From contig CACBAW010000002.1 in assembly GCA_902537275.1 (NCBI GenBank), positions 1 through 62,647 on the forward strand: DNA of 62,647 nucleotides, given 5' to 3'. This document shows positions 52,333-61,902 of the stretch, piece by piece. A program made the translations under genes and the position numbers. Every line of letters starts with the position of its first letter. Position 1 is the stretch's first letter. The DNA is from an uncultured Synechococcaceae cyanobacterium (GTDB lineage: Bacteria > Cyanobacteriota > Cyanobacteriia > PCC-6307 > Cyanobiaceae). The notes below the pieces were generated by a model, which did no database searches, was not told where the DNA came from, and saw only the letters and a program-made list of their open reading frames with translations.

Positions 52333-53649
52333 TTGAGCATAGGATATTTACAGAGAAAGGCAGCTTGGGAAATTTTATTAAAAGTTAGTTCTGGTGATTT
52401 TTCTGATAATGCTCTTGAAAAGGTTTTAAAAAATTATCAATTTAATCCTCTTGATATAGCTTTTATTACGGAATTATCTTTTGGATGCATAAGGTATAGA
52501 AAATTTCTTGATCTTTGGATGGATCATACATCAAAAATTACTCATAAAAAGCAGCCTCCAAAGTTAAGATGGCTTCTACATATAGGTTTGTATCAACTAT
52601 TGAAAATGGATAAAATCCCGTTTCCTGCTGCTATTTCTACCACTGTAGAGGTAGCTAAAAAAACAGATTTAAATGGTTTAGCGGGAACTGTAAATGCGAT
52701 ATTGAGAAATGCATCAAAAAAATTAGAACAAAAAATCTTTCCGGAATTATCTTCTGATAGAAAAGAAAGAATTTCATATCTTGAATCATTTCCATTATGG
52801 CTTGTGAAGGATCTTTATAAATGGTTCGGTAAAAGCGAGGGTGAAAATATCATTAAGGCATTTAATAAAAAACCATCAATTGATTTGAGAATTAACCAAT
52901 TAAGAACTAATTTAGATAACTTTTTGAAAGTACTTCATGAAAATAAAATTGATGCTGAAATTATTAAAGATTTACATAATGGAATTACTTTAAAATCTAA
53001 TCCAAGATCTATAAAAAATTTACCAGGATATAGTGATGGACTTTGGACAATTCAAGATAGATCTTCTCAGTGGATAGCACCTCTCTTAAATCCAAAAGAA
53101 GGTGAAAAGATTTTAGATGCTTGTGCAGCTCCAGGAAGTAAGTCTACCCATCTTGCAGAATTAACAAATGATAATGCTGAAATCATTGCCGTAGATAGAT
53201 CAGCAAAAAGATTGAAAATACTTCAATCAAATTTAGAAAGGTTAAATTTGAAATCTGTTAATACCCTTAAGGCTGATGCTACGAGTTTGATTGAATTAAA
53301 TCCTAAGTTTATATCTTATTTTGATAAGATTTTATTAGATGCTCCATGTTCAGGCATTGGAACTCTTTCCAGGAATCCAGATTCTAGATGGTCTTTAAGT
53401 AAAGAAAAAATAAAATCTTTAACTTTATTACAGGAAAAACTTTTGGAGAGTATTTTCCCTCTTTTGAAAAAAGATGGTACTTTAGTTTATTCAACTTGTA
53501 CCATTTGTCCTGATGAAAATAATCTATTAATTGAACGATTTATTGAAAAAAACAAAACTTTAAAATTGGTTAGCCAAAAGCAAATTTTACCTAGCTTGGA
53601 TCATCATGGTGATGGATTTTACTCTGCAATAATTTCTTATAAATCTTAA
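52333..53649 (+). CDS. rsmB: 16S rRNA (cytosine-967-C5)-methyltransferase
   Basis: A 438-aa enzyme: an N-terminal NusB-like helical domain (about residues 1-135: RKAAWEILLKVSSGD, LSFGCIRYRKFLD), then the Fmu/Sun methyltransferase domain with the SAM motif ILDACAAPGSKSTHLAEL, ILLDAPCSGIGTLSRNPDSR (catalytic PC) and GTLVYSTCTICPDENNLLIE (second catalytic TC). The start is TTG 52333. It converges with the PBP gene. Confidence 0.95.
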   Translation: MSIGYLQRKAAWEILLKVSSGDFSDNALEKVLKNYQFNPLDIAFITELSFGCIRYRKFLDLWMDHTSKITHKKQPPKLRWLLHIGLYQLLKMDKIPFPAAISTTVEVAKKTDLNGLAGTVNAILRNASKKLEQKIFPELSSDRKERISYLESFPLWLVKDLYKWFGKSEGENIIKAFNKKPSIDLRINQLRTNLDNFLKVLHENKIDAEIIKDLHNGITLKSNPRSIKNLPGYSDGLWTIQDRSSQWIAPLLNPKEGEKILDACAAPGSKSTHLAELTNDNAEIIAVDRSAKRLKILQSNLERLNLKSVNTLKADATSLIELNPKFISYFDKILLDAPCSGIGTLSRNPDSRWSLSKEKIKSLTLLQEKLLESIFPLLKKDGTLVYSTCTICPDENNLLIERFIEKNKTLKLVSQKQILPSLDHHGDGFYSAIISYKS

Positions 53650-53659
53650 AAAGATAATT

Positions 53660-55438
53660 TTATTTTTTAATTGGAATTTTATAAATTTCAGATATGAACT
53701 TCTTCCATAAATAAGCTGCATTCCCACTAGATAATTCAGATTCCTTGTTATTGTCGTAACCTATCCAGATCCCTGTTGTAAGATTATCAATGGAACCAAT
53801 AAACCAGAGATCTTTATTTCCATCTGATGTTCCTGTTTTCCCATAAATTTTCTTTCCTTTTATAAAGGCTGCTTTTGAAGTTCCTTCTTTTACAGATTTT
53901 TCAAGAAGTTTATTTATTTTCTTGTTTATTTTTAAATCTAATATTTTCTTGGAAATAGATTTATTTTCCCAAATAGTTTGTTTTTTAAATGATTCTATTT
54001 TTTCTATGATTTCAGGGCTTTGAATCTTCCCATTATTGTTTATTGCAGAATATGCATTTGTGATGTTTAAAAGATTATCTCCGTAGGCGCCAATAACTAA
54101 TGATGGGAATTCCTCAAACTCTTGCTCGTAACCTAGTCCAAATGAATTTGCTAAATTAATAATATTTTTTAAGCCAATTTTTTTTGTTATTGATATTGGA
54201 ACAATATTTGATGAACTTTTAAATGATTCAATTAAAGATATTGTACCTCTATAGTCTCCTGAAAAATTTTTTGGGCAATAACTTTCCCAGCATATTGGTA
54301 AGTCTTCAAATTTATCGCTTAATTTTATTCCTTCTATTAATGCAGCAGCATAAGGGATTATTTTAAAAGTAGAACCTAAAGGTCTTATAGATGAAATCAC
54401 TCTATTGTATTCATTAATTGATGGATTTTTGCTGGTTATCATTGTCCTGATTAGTCCTGTGTTTGATTCGATAGATAACAGACCAAATTCAAGTTCTTTA
54501 GGCCCTGCGTATCTTGATATTTTTTGACCTTTTACTTGCCAATCTTTGTTGATAGAAGATTTAATTCTTAAAAACTTATAATCATTTTTTCTTCCAATTT
54601 TTTTTTCTGTTTCCTGAAGAATAAAGTTTAATAGTAATTTATCATCTAAAAAATTATTAGCTGTTTGATAATTTAACTTTATTTTTTCTTTAATAGCCTT
54701 ATTCTTATTTGCGAGAGAAATATATCCATCAACATACATTGATTCAAGAACTTTATTTCTATTTTTAATAGCTAGTTCTAAATTTTGATAAGGTGAATAA
54801 ATTGATGGAGCTGGAGCTAATCCTGCAATTAATGCGATCTCTGATAATGTCAATTCTTCTATAAATTTTCCAAAATAAACTTGGGCCGCCTCGTCTACCC
54901 CGTATGCTCCTGATCCTAGATAAATATTATTTAAATATAATTTTAAAATTTGATTTTTGTTATATCTAAATTCAAGTATGAGTGATATAAATATTTCTTT
55001 GATTTTTCTTTGAAAACTTAAATCATTATTTAGAAAAAGTAATCTAGCAACTTGTTGTGTAATCGTACTTCCTCCCTCTTTAACATAACCACTTCTAATA
55101 TTTTGAATAAGGGCACGAGAAATACTTTTTAAATCGATTCCATTATGTTTATAAAATCTTTTATCCTCAGAAGATATAAAAGAATGTTTAAGAAAAAATG
55201 GAATTTTATGATAACTATTATCTATTTCAAATTTGCGGCTTAATTTGCTTAGTATCTTATTATCAGAAGATGATATTACGTAAGAATATTTGGTTTCACG
55301 AGACTTTTTATTTTTAGAAACGTCAAATTTTAAGGTACTGAATATTAGACTAAAAAAATAAAAAGATATTCCAGAAAAAATTAATATTGGTATTATTAAA
55401 AAAAAAGATTTGAATTTAATCTTTTGCACCTTAAGCAA
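53660..55438 (-). CDS. class A penicillin-binding protein (bifunctional)
   Basis: A 592-aa inner-membrane enzyme that polymerises and crosslinks peptidoglycan. One N-terminal anchor (residues 12-33), a GT51 domain with SSEDKRFYKHNGID and GGSTITQQVARLLFLN and KEIFISLILEFRYNKNQIL, then a transpeptidase domain with the SxxK motif GSTFKIIPYA, the SxN motif FKSSSNIVPI and the KTG motif GKTGTSDGNKD. It overlaps the stop of chlG by 8 bases, so the two are likely cotranscribed. Confidence 0.92.
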   Translation of the reverse strand: MLKVQKIKFKSFFLIIPILIFSGISFYFFSLIFSTLKFDVSKNKKSRETKYSYVISSSDNKILSKLSRKFEIDNSYHKIPFFLKHSFISSEDKRFYKHNGIDLKSISRALIQNIRSGYVKEGGSTITQQVARLLFLNNDLSFQRKIKEIFISLILEFRYNKNQILKLYLNNIYLGSGAYGVDEAAQVYFGKFIEELTLSEIALIAGLAPAPSIYSPYQNLELAIKNRNKVLESMYVDGYISLANKNKAIKEKIKLNYQTANNFLDDKLLLNFILQETEKKIGRKNDYKFLRIKSSINKDWQVKGQKISRYAGPKELEFGLLSIESNTGLIRTMITSKNPSINEYNRVISSIRPLGSTFKIIPYAAALIEGIKLSDKFEDLPICWESYCPKNFSGDYRGTISLIESFKSSSNIVPISITKKIGLKNIINLANSFGLGYEQEFEEFPSLVIGAYGDNLLNITNAYSAINNNGKIQSPEIIEKIESFKKQTIWENKSISKKILDLKINKKINKLLEKSVKEGTSKAAFIKGKKIYGKTGTSDGNKDLWFIGSIDNLTTGIWIGYDNNKESELSSGNAAYLWKKFISEIYKIPIKK

Positions 55439-56378
55439 CTAAAAAACTATGTCCTATCGCTAAAGCTGTAACTAACATTCCAGTTATAAGGAACGGCTGG
55501 GCACTTGCTTGATATTTGACATCAAACTTTAAAGGATCTCTTAGTAACCACATATCTTGAAATGTAATTTGTGGAATTACCAATAAAACCAAAATTACAG
55601 AGGCTAAATGTTGACCAATGATTACTAATACTACAACCATTGCTAACTGAAAAATGTCAATTAGTCCTGCACTTATTCTACTTGCATTTTTAATTCCAAA
55701 TACTACTGGTAGAGAATTTAAGCCTAGCTTTGAGTCTCCTTCAACACTTTTGAAATCATTAATAACAGCAATTCCAAGTCCTGAGAGGCTATATGCAAGT
55801 GTTAGTATCGCCGTCACGATAGTTAATTTCCCAAACAATGCTTGTCCTGCCCACCAAGGTAAAGCTATATAAGATGCTCCTAATGCATAATTTCCAAGCC
55901 AACCATTCTGTTTTAATTTGAGTGGTGGAGCAGAATATATATAACTAACAAAGGAACCTCCTAATGCCAAAAGTAAGACAGAGGGGAAGCTGTGCTTAGC
56001 ATATAAATCTAATAGAAAAGCAACTATTAAACCAGATATAAGTAATACCCAGATTTGTATTTTTACATCTTTAATTGAAATTTTGCCAGAAGGAATTGGT
56101 CTATTTGGTTCATTAATTGCATCAATTTCTTTATCAAAAAAATCATTTATGGTTTGGGTATAACCAGCCAAAAGTGGTCCACTCATCAACATACATGCTA
56201 ATGAAGCTAGAACATTACTAAATGTCCATTCAAAATTCCCACTTGCAGCTGCCCCACAAATAACCCCCCATATCAAAGGGATCCACGTTATGGGTTTCAT
56301 TAACTGTATACGGAGTTTCCATATGCTTGATGTTTCAGAGGCACCCTTTATTCCTAATAGTTGTTTTGGATCATTCAC
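55431..56378 (-). CDS. chlG: chlorophyll synthase
   Basis: A 315-aa UbiA-type prenyltransferase with about eight membrane helices that attaches phytyl or geranylgeranyl to (divinyl) chlorophyllide. The Asp-rich motif NDFFDKEIDAINEPNRPIPS is at about residues 75-95 and the second motif NDFKSVEGDSKLGLNSLPVV at about 209-228. The assignment rests on the ChlG-type RPIPSG motif and length. A DUF2862 gene lies just upstream. Confidence 0.95.
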   Translation of the reverse strand: MNDPKQLLGIKGASETSSIWKLRIQLMKPITWIPLIWGVICGAAASGNFEWTFSNVLASLACMLMSGPLLAGYTQTINDFFDKEIDAINEPNRPIPSGKISIKDVKIQIWVLLISGLIVAFLLDLYAKHSFPSVLLLALGGSFVSYIYSAPPLKLKQNGWLGNYALGASYIALPWWAGQALFGKLTIVTAILTLAYSLSGLGIAVINDFKSVEGDSKLGLNSLPVVFGIKNASRISAGLIDIFQLAMVVVLVIIGQHLASVILVLLVIPQITFQDMWLLRDPLKFDVKYQASAQPFLITGMLVTALAIGHSFLVA

Positions 56379-56386
56379 TTTACTCT

Positions 56387-56611
56387 TTAACCTTTCTCAA
56401 TTTCTTCTGGGAAAAACCAATTTTGCTCACCATTCTGAAATTTTGCGGTGATCCCAATACTCCTGCCGTCTGTCATTTTATAGCCTGTTATTACGGCTTT
56501 CGGATTAGAGGATATTTGATCAATTAATTTAGCTGGTAGTCTATCTTTTACTTTGTTAATGTTAATTTTAATTTTACTACCGATTTTGGGTAATAATTTT
56601 GTTTCAGCCAT
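56387..56611 (-). CDS. DUF2862 family protein
   Basis: A 74-aa cyanobacterial/plastid small protein. PKIGSKIKININKVKDRLPA, then GYKMTDGRSIGITAKFQNGE and NWFFPEEIE fit DUF2862. It is predicted to be soluble and of unknown function. It lies 8 bases upstream of chlG and is divergent from hisF. Confidence 0.85.
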   Translation of the reverse strand: MAETKLLPKIGSKIKININKVKDRLPAKLIDQISSNPKAVITGYKMTDGRSIGITAKFQNGEQNWFFPEEIEKG

Positions 56612-56670
56612 AAGAGGTAAAATGGAAGCTATTATGCAAGATTAACAGCATTTGGACAATTTTTACTAAA

Positions 56671-57441
56671 ATGGTAGCTCTTCGTTTAATTCCTTGTTTA
56701 GATGTCGCCAATGGCAGAGTCGTTAAAGGTGTAAATTTTGTTAACTTGAGAGACTCAGGTGATCCTGTTGAATTGGCTTGTAGGTACTCTGATGAAGGCG
56801 CAGATGAATTGGTATTTTTAGATATTAGAGCAAGCGTGGAAAATAGGAATACATTAGTTGACCTTGTTTCTAGGACAGCAAAATCAGTAAAAATTCCTTT
56901 TACAGTAGGTGGAGGTATAGATTCTGTTTCTTCTATTAATGATCTTTTAAGAGCAGGAGCAGATAAAGTGAGTTTGAATTCCTCAGCCGTAAGAAATCCC
57001 TATTTAATTTCTGAAAGTTCTAGAGAATTTGGTAATCAATGCATCGTTATAGCAATTGATGCTCGAAGAAAAGTTGATAAGGTTGGAGAGTGGGAGGTAT
57101 ATGTTAAAGGAGGGAGAGAAAATACTGGTATAGACGTGTTAAGTTGGGCAAAGAAAGTTGAGGAGTTAGGCGCAGGGGAAATATTACTTACTTCAATGGA
57201 TGGTGATGGAACACAGAATGGATATGATTTAAATTTGACAGAATCCGTTGCAAATATTGTTGATATCCCAGTAATTGCTTCTGGAGGGGCAGGTTGTTTA
57301 GAAGATATCTATGATGTTTTCAATGAAGGCAGGGCATCTGCCGCACTTTTAGCATCATTACTTCATGATAAGAAACTTACTCTACAAGAAATAAAAACTT
57401 TCCTTCTCGAAAAAAATCTTCCAATTAGACCATATGAATAA
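56671..57441 (+). CDS. hisF: imidazole glycerol phosphate synthase subunit HisF
   Basis: A 256-aa TIM barrel that cyclises the ammonia-adduct in histidine synthesis. The catalytic Asp lies in [19 protein letters not shown] (residue about 11), the second catalytic Asp in [10 protein letters not shown] (about 130), and the phosphate-binding sites in FTVGGGIDS and [12 protein letters not shown]. Length and motifs are typical. Confidence 0.97.
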   Translation: MVALRLIPCLDVANGRVVKGVNFVNLRDSGDPVELACRYSDEGADELVFLDIRASVENRNTLVDLVSRTAKSVKIPFTVGGGIDSVSSINDLLRAGADKVSLNSSAVRNPYLISESSREFGNQCIVIAIDARRKVDKVGEWEVYVKGGRENTGIDVLSWAKKVEELGAGEILLTSMDGDGTQNGYDLNLTESVANIVDIPVIASGGAGCLEDIYDVFNEGRASAALLASLLHDKKLTLQEIKTFLLEKNLPIRPYE

Positions 57442-57483
57442 AAATTTAATTTAATAACAAAAAAATAAGTTAAAAATTTAAAA

Positions 57484-58185
57484 ATGAAATTCACAAAAAC
57501 TATCGAAGTCAAAAATATATTTAATAAAATTTCTTATAAATATGACTTTTTAAATAATTTATTAAGTTTTGGGTTGCACAGATTATGGAAAAGGAAATTA
57601 GTTAATTTATTGGAACCTTTAAATGGTGAAGATTGGGCTGATTTATGCTGTGGTACTGGAGATTTAGCATTCTTAATTTCTGAAAAAGTTAGTCCATTGG
57701 GCTCAATTACTGGAATTGACAGCGCTGAGGATATCTTAAATATTGCAAAGAAAAAATCAGAGCTTAAAAAAAATAAATTTATTAAGTGGGAAATTAAAGA
57801 TGTATTAGAAATTAATGATTATTCAGAAAATTTTGATGGGATTTGCATGTCATATGGACTAAGAAACTTGAATAATGTTGAAGAAGGAATAAAAAAAGTT
57901 TTTGATCTTTTGAAGGATAAAGGAAAGGCAGGATTTTTGGATTTTAATCACTCAACAAGAAATTCTTTATCCAATATTTTTCAGAAAATTTATTTGAGAT
58001 TTATTGTAGTAACCATTTCGCGGCTTTTTAATTTAGGTCCGGAGTACGCATATATTGAAGAAAGTATTAGAAATTTTCCAAAGAAAAATGAGCTTATAAA
58101 GATTGCTAAGGAAGTTGGATTTAAAAAAGCTCAATATAGGACTATTTGGGGGGGGCAAATGGGAATACTTATTTTAAATAAATAA
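57484..58185 (+). CDS. menG: demethylphylloquinone / ubiquinone-menaquinone methyltransferase
   Basis: A 233-aa UbiE/MenG-type class I methyltransferase. The signature YDFLNNLLSFGLHRLWKRKL is at about residues 20-39, the SAM motif WADLCCGTGDLAFLISE at about 58-74, and the second UbiE motif is FDGICMSYGLRNLNNVEEGI. In cyanobacteria the product is phylloquinone for photosystem I. It starts 42 bases after hisF. Confidence 0.93.
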   Translation: MKFTKTIEVKNIFNKISYKYDFLNNLLSFGLHRLWKRKLVNLLEPLNGEDWADLCCGTGDLAFLISEKVSPLGSITGIDSAEDILNIAKKKSELKKNKFIKWEIKDVLEINDYSENFDGICMSYGLRNLNNVEEGIKKVFDLLKDKGKAGFLDFNHSTRNSLSNIFQKIYLRFIVVTISRLFNLGPEYAYIEESIRNFPKKNELIKIAKEVGFKKAQYRTIWGGQMGILILNK

Positions 58186-58190
58186 AGAAT

Positions 58191-58721
58191 TTAGTTATTT
58201 ATTTTTCTCCAACAAAAAGAACACTTCCCCCATCTTTTGATTTCGCCCTCAGGAGTAGGAGAATTACAGAGCGTGCAAATGAACATATTATTTTGATGGA
58301 TTCTGCTAGGGTGGTTAGCCCAAACAATCTTTGCATCAGTAGATTTGATATTTTTATTTTTAATTTCATAATTTTGTATTATTTTTATTTCATTCAAAGT
58401 TATTCCAATTTTCTCGATTCTCTCTTTTAATTTATGCTTGTTATAGATTAAGGCTTGGCGCCACTGTGGATGATTTACTGCAATAGTAAGTATTTTTTTT
58501 TCAATATTTAATGGTTTGCATTCTTGAAATAGTTCCATTCCGATTAAGTTCTTCCAGTTTTCGTTTATTTGAGAAAGTTTATCTAAATCTCCCCATGATT
58601 TTTTGAAATTATCAATACAATTTTTTAATGGATGTGGATTCCTTCTATTCACTATTGGCAAATACTTTTTGTCCAATTTGTAAAATTTACTTATTAAGAC
58701 TAAAGTTAATCTAATCTTCAA
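58191..58721 (-). CDS. DUF721 (DciA-like) protein with C-terminal zinc ribbon
   Basis: A 176-aa protein. The central DUF721 domain is seen as INENWKNLIGMELFQECKPL and KKILTIAVNHPQWRQALIYN, and the C-terminus has paired CxxC motifs (CTLCNSPTPEG and WGKCSFCWRK), a likely zinc ribbon. In many bacteria DUF721 is DciA, which helps load the replicative helicase. Here it overlaps the menG region convergently. The start could be further downstream than ATG 58721. Confidence 0.78.
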   Translation of the reverse strand: MKIRLTLVLISKFYKLDKKYLPIVNRRNPHPLKNCIDNFKKSWGDLDKLSQINENWKNLIGMELFQECKPLNIEKKILTIAVNHPQWRQALIYNKHKLKERIEKIGITLNEIKIIQNYEIKNKNIKSTDAKIVWANHPSRIHQNNMFICTLCNSPTPEGEIKRWGKCSFCWRKINN

Positions 58722-58751
58722 GAAGATGCTTGTTGTTTTAATAAAGAATTT

Positions 58752-59501
58752 GTGAAAATTATTGGATCTGCAGCTAAAACAGTTTTTTATTTAAAAAAAA
58801 TTCAGGGTCAATATCCAACCTGGAGAATTCTTTACAAAATAAAATGTAAAAGTACCGAAAATGAGCTTACAAACCTGCTTGAATATTCTGAAATAAAAAA
58901 AAACAAGCCAGTAGTGATAATCGCAAGAGAACAGTTCTCAGGTGTTGGCCAAAACTCAAAAACTTGGGTTTCTCCAAAAGGCGGGATTTGGTTAAGTGCA
59001 GCTTACCCAATATTTTCAAAAGAATTTGCATGTCAAATATTTAATTTGTCTTTAGGTATTAAGTTATGTGAAATGCTTAAACAAGAAAATATAAATGTTT
59101 GTTTGAAATGGCCAAATGATATTTTTTTTGGTTCAAAAAAGTTGATTGGATTTTTGCCAAGAGTAATAACAAGAGGCAAAGAAATTTTCTATGTAAGAGT
59201 AGGTCTTGGTATGAATGTTTTAAATTACACTCCATCGGAAGGTATTTCATTATCAAAAGTACTTCAAACTAAGAATATTAATCAACATTATTGGACAGCA
59301 AAAGTTCTTAAAGCTTTTTATGATTCAATTGAATGTAATAAAAAGAAAGAATATGTGATTAAATCTGCAAATAAGTTTCTTACTAAAAGTTTTTTACCTA
59401 GTGGTTATTGTCCTAATACATGGAAAATTAAAGATATTGATTCGAATGGGAATTTAAGAATAAAAAATGAAAATCAACTGAAGGTAATTAGAAGGTTTTG
59501 A
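58752..59501 (+). CDS. birA: biotin-[acetyl-CoA-carboxylase] ligase
   Basis: A 249-aa biotin protein ligase without a DNA-binding domain. REQFSGVGQNSKTWVSPKGG holds the degenerate GRG-type biotin/AMP loop, NVCLKWPNDIFFGSKKLIGF is the KWPNDI signature, and VGLGMNVLN is the catalytic-core end. It attaches biotin to the AccB subunit. The start is GTG 58752. It converges with the ABC gene. Confidence 0.9.
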   Translation: MKIIGSAAKTVFYLKKIQGQYPTWRILYKIKCKSTENELTNLLEYSEIKKNKPVVIIAREQFSGVGQNSKTWVSPKGGIWLSAAYPIFSKEFACQIFNLSLGIKLCEMLKQENINVCLKWPNDIFFGSKKLIGFLPRVITRGKEIFYVRVGLGMNVLNYTPSEGISLSKVLQTKNINQHYWTAKVLKAFYDSIECNKKKEYVIKSANKFLTKSFLPSGYCPNTWKIKDIDSNGNLRIKNENQLKVIRRF

Positions 59502-59503
59502 AT

Positions 59504-60190
59504 TTAATTAATTTTTAATTCAACTATTCTTCCATCCTTAAATTTAGCTATTTTTTTTGCGCGATTTGCAACTTCATCTTCATGCGTAACTAAAACTATA
59601 GTTATTCCAGATTCATGCAGTTTATCAAAAAGATCTAATACATCTTCAGTGGTTTTTGAATCAAGTGCTCCAGTAGGTTCGTCTGCTAACAAAATTGCAG
59701 GGTTATTGATAATAGCCCTCGCAATAGCAACTCGTTGTTGTTGACCTCCGGATAATTGGTTTGGGCGATTATTCATTCTTTCTGAAAGTCCAACTTTTCT
59801 TAAGGCATTCTTACCTCGCTCTAGTCTTTGTTCAGGTTCAATACCAGCATAAATCATTGGTAAAGTTACGTTTTCAAGTGCAGTTGCATCTGATAGGAGA
59901 TGAAATTGTTGAAAAACGAAGCCTAATTTTTGGTTACGTATTTCTGCAAGCTCATCATCAGATAAATTTTCAACAGGAATACCATTTAATTTATAAATAC
60001 CTTCAGATGGTCTATCCAGACATCCAATAATATTCATAGCGGTACTTTTGCCTGAGCCACTAGCTCCCATTACAGCTAAATAATCACCTTTATAAATTTC
60101 TAAGTTTATGCTGTCTAAGGCTTTAACAGTAAGATCCTCTTTCCCATATGTTTTAGAGATATTTTCTAAACTCGCGACTTTCTTAGACAT
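59504..60190 (-). CDS. ABC transporter ATP-binding protein (MacB/LolD/DevA type)
   Basis: A 228-aa ATPase. Walker A is GASGSGKST (about residues 41-49), the signature is LSGGQQQRVAIARAI (about 145-159), Walker B is ILLADEPTGALD, and the H-loop is LVTHEDEVA. The sequence fits the MacB/DevA exporter group; no permease or membrane-fusion gene is next to it. Substrate unknown. Confidence 0.9.
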   Translation of the reverse strand: MSKKVASLENISKTYGKEDLTVKALDSINLEIYKGDYLAVMGASGSGKSTAMNIIGCLDRPSEGIYKLNGIPVENLSDDELAEIRNQKLGFVFQQFHLLSDATALENVTLPMIYAGIEPEQRLERGKNALRKVGLSERMNNRPNQLSGGQQQRVAIARAIINNPAILLADEPTGALDSKTTEDVLDLFDKLHESGITIVLVTHEDEVANRAKKIAKFKDGRIVELKIN

Positions 60191-60206
60191 TTATTGCAGA
60201 ATTCTT

Positions 60207-61727
60207 CTATGAAATATTGTTTGCTGTAGCAATAATATCTTGTAAGAAAGGAGTTTCTGAAACTGCTGTGTTAGCTAATCTAAAAAGAGGATTAGAGAGA
60301 ATTCCTCCAAGAGCAGTAACCGCCACACAAGTATAGAGTGCAATTCTCAAGGGAGGCAATCCCACAATTCCCCAATTAATTTCAGGATATGATTTGACTA
60401 TTTCAGAAGCTTCCTGTGGTTCTTTAACCACCATCATTTTGATCACTGAAATGTAATAATAAATTGATATAACTGATGTTACTAATCCAATGATTACTAA
60501 TAGATACTGATGATTTGCCCAACCTGCAAAGAACAAATATATCTTTCCAAAAAATCCTAACATTGGAGGTAATCCTCCAAGTGAAAGAAGACAAAGGCTC
60601 AAGCCTAATGTAATGAGGGGATCTTTTTGGTAAAGTCCTGAGTAATCAAGAATCCTGTCAGAACCAGTTCTTAAAGAAAAAAGTATAACACATGAAAATG
60701 CACCCAAATTCATAAACAAATATGCGGCCAAATATAAAACAGCAGCTGATAACCCATCTTGTGTACTAGATACTATTCCAATCATTACAAATCCAGCTTG
60801 ACCGATAGAACTGTAAGCTAGCATCCTTTTCATAGAGGTTTGGGCTAAAGCTACAATATTTCCTAGGACCATGCTCAAGATGGCCAAAATAGTAAATAAA
60901 AGTTTCCATTCCTCATCGAAAGAAGAGAAAGTAGTGCTTAATATTCTTATTGCTAATGCAAACCCCGCTGTTTTCGACCCAACAGATAAAAAGGCCACAA
61001 CAGGTGTAGGTGATCCCTCATACACATCAGGAGTCCATTGATGAAAAGGAACAGCGGCTATTTTAAATGCAACAGTTGATAAAACAAATACAAGAGCTAA
61101 AGAGGTAATGAATGAAGGCTTATTGATAATCTCTAAACCAATTGTTGTTAAGTTTGTTGAACCACTTAATCCATAAAGAAAAGAGGAGCCATACAAATAG
61201 ACTGCAGCAGCGGCTGAACCAACAAGCAAGTATTTTAAAGCTGCTTCTGAACTTCTTGGATCTCTTTTGAGATAACCAGAAAGTAAATAACTTGCTACCG
61301 ATAGAGTCTCAAGAGATATAAATACACTAATAAGGTCAGTAGATCCACACAGAAGCATTGCCCCAAGAGTCGCCGAAAGAACTATCGCTGCGAATTCCCC
61401 GATAGGGCTTCCACTTTGCTCTGTATAACGCCAGCTTATAAGTAAAGAAACTAAAGTTGATAAAGAAATTATTGCTCTAAATGCTATTGCTAAGTTATCT
61501 GAATTAAAGGAACCAAGAAATGCACTATTTATTGGATTACTCCATTGCAAGGCTAAACTTACAAGCGAACTTCCAATTGATAAATAGCAAATTATTGGAG
61601 CCCACTTTGATGCAGTTTTTTCTCCCGCCAAATCTACAAGAAGAGTTCCAACAATACCTAATAAGATAAAGGCCTCTGGAATAATGGCTTGAGCATTTAA
61701 ATTAATTGTAAAGATTTCGTTGGGCAC
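60207..61727 (-). CDS. ndhB: NAD(P)H dehydrogenase (NDH-1) subunit 2
   Basis: A 506-aa polytopic membrane protein with about 14 helices; [20 protein letters not shown] starts it, followed by [20 protein letters not shown]-like segment (about residues 327-348), [15 protein letters not shown] and [20 protein letters not shown] (about 380-400), the antiporter-like core of NdhB/NuoN. It is a thylakoid NDH-1 subunit for respiration and cyclic electron flow. A 175-base region before topA lies upstream. Confidence 0.97.
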   Translation of the reverse strand: MPNEIFTINLNAQAIIPEAFILLGIVGTLLVDLAGEKTASKWAPIICYLSIGSSLVSLALQWSNPINSAFLGSFNSDNLAIAFRAIISLSTLVSLLISWRYTEQSGSPIGEFAAIVLSATLGAMLLCGSTDLISVFISLETLSVASYLLSGYLKRDPRSSEAALKYLLVGSAAAAVYLYGSSFLYGLSGSTNLTTIGLEIINKPSFITSLALVFVLSTVAFKIAAVPFHQWTPDVYEGSPTPVVAFLSVGSKTAGFALAIRILSTTFSSFDEEWKLLFTILAILSMVLGNIVALAQTSMKRMLAYSSIGQAGFVMIGIVSSTQDGLSAAVLYLAAYLFMNLGAFSCVILFSLRTGSDRILDYSGLYQKDPLITLGLSLCLLSLGGLPPMLGFFGKIYLFFAGWANHQYLLVIIGLVTSVISIYYYISVIKMMVVKEPQEASEIVKSYPEINWGIVGLPPLRIALYTCVAVTALGGILSNPLFRLANTAVSETPFLQDIIATANNIS

Positions 61728-61902
61728 TTTATTAGATAGGATTAAATGAGATGATTGATTGTAATGGTCAAAGAGTTAATCTTAACTTGATTATAATTTG
61801 TAGGTGTGATTTTTGAAATTTTCAAGAGAAATTACTTGAAAAAGTTTCAAATAATCATAATATGCCCTAACTAAACAAAAACACCAATTTTTGAAATAAA
61901 CC

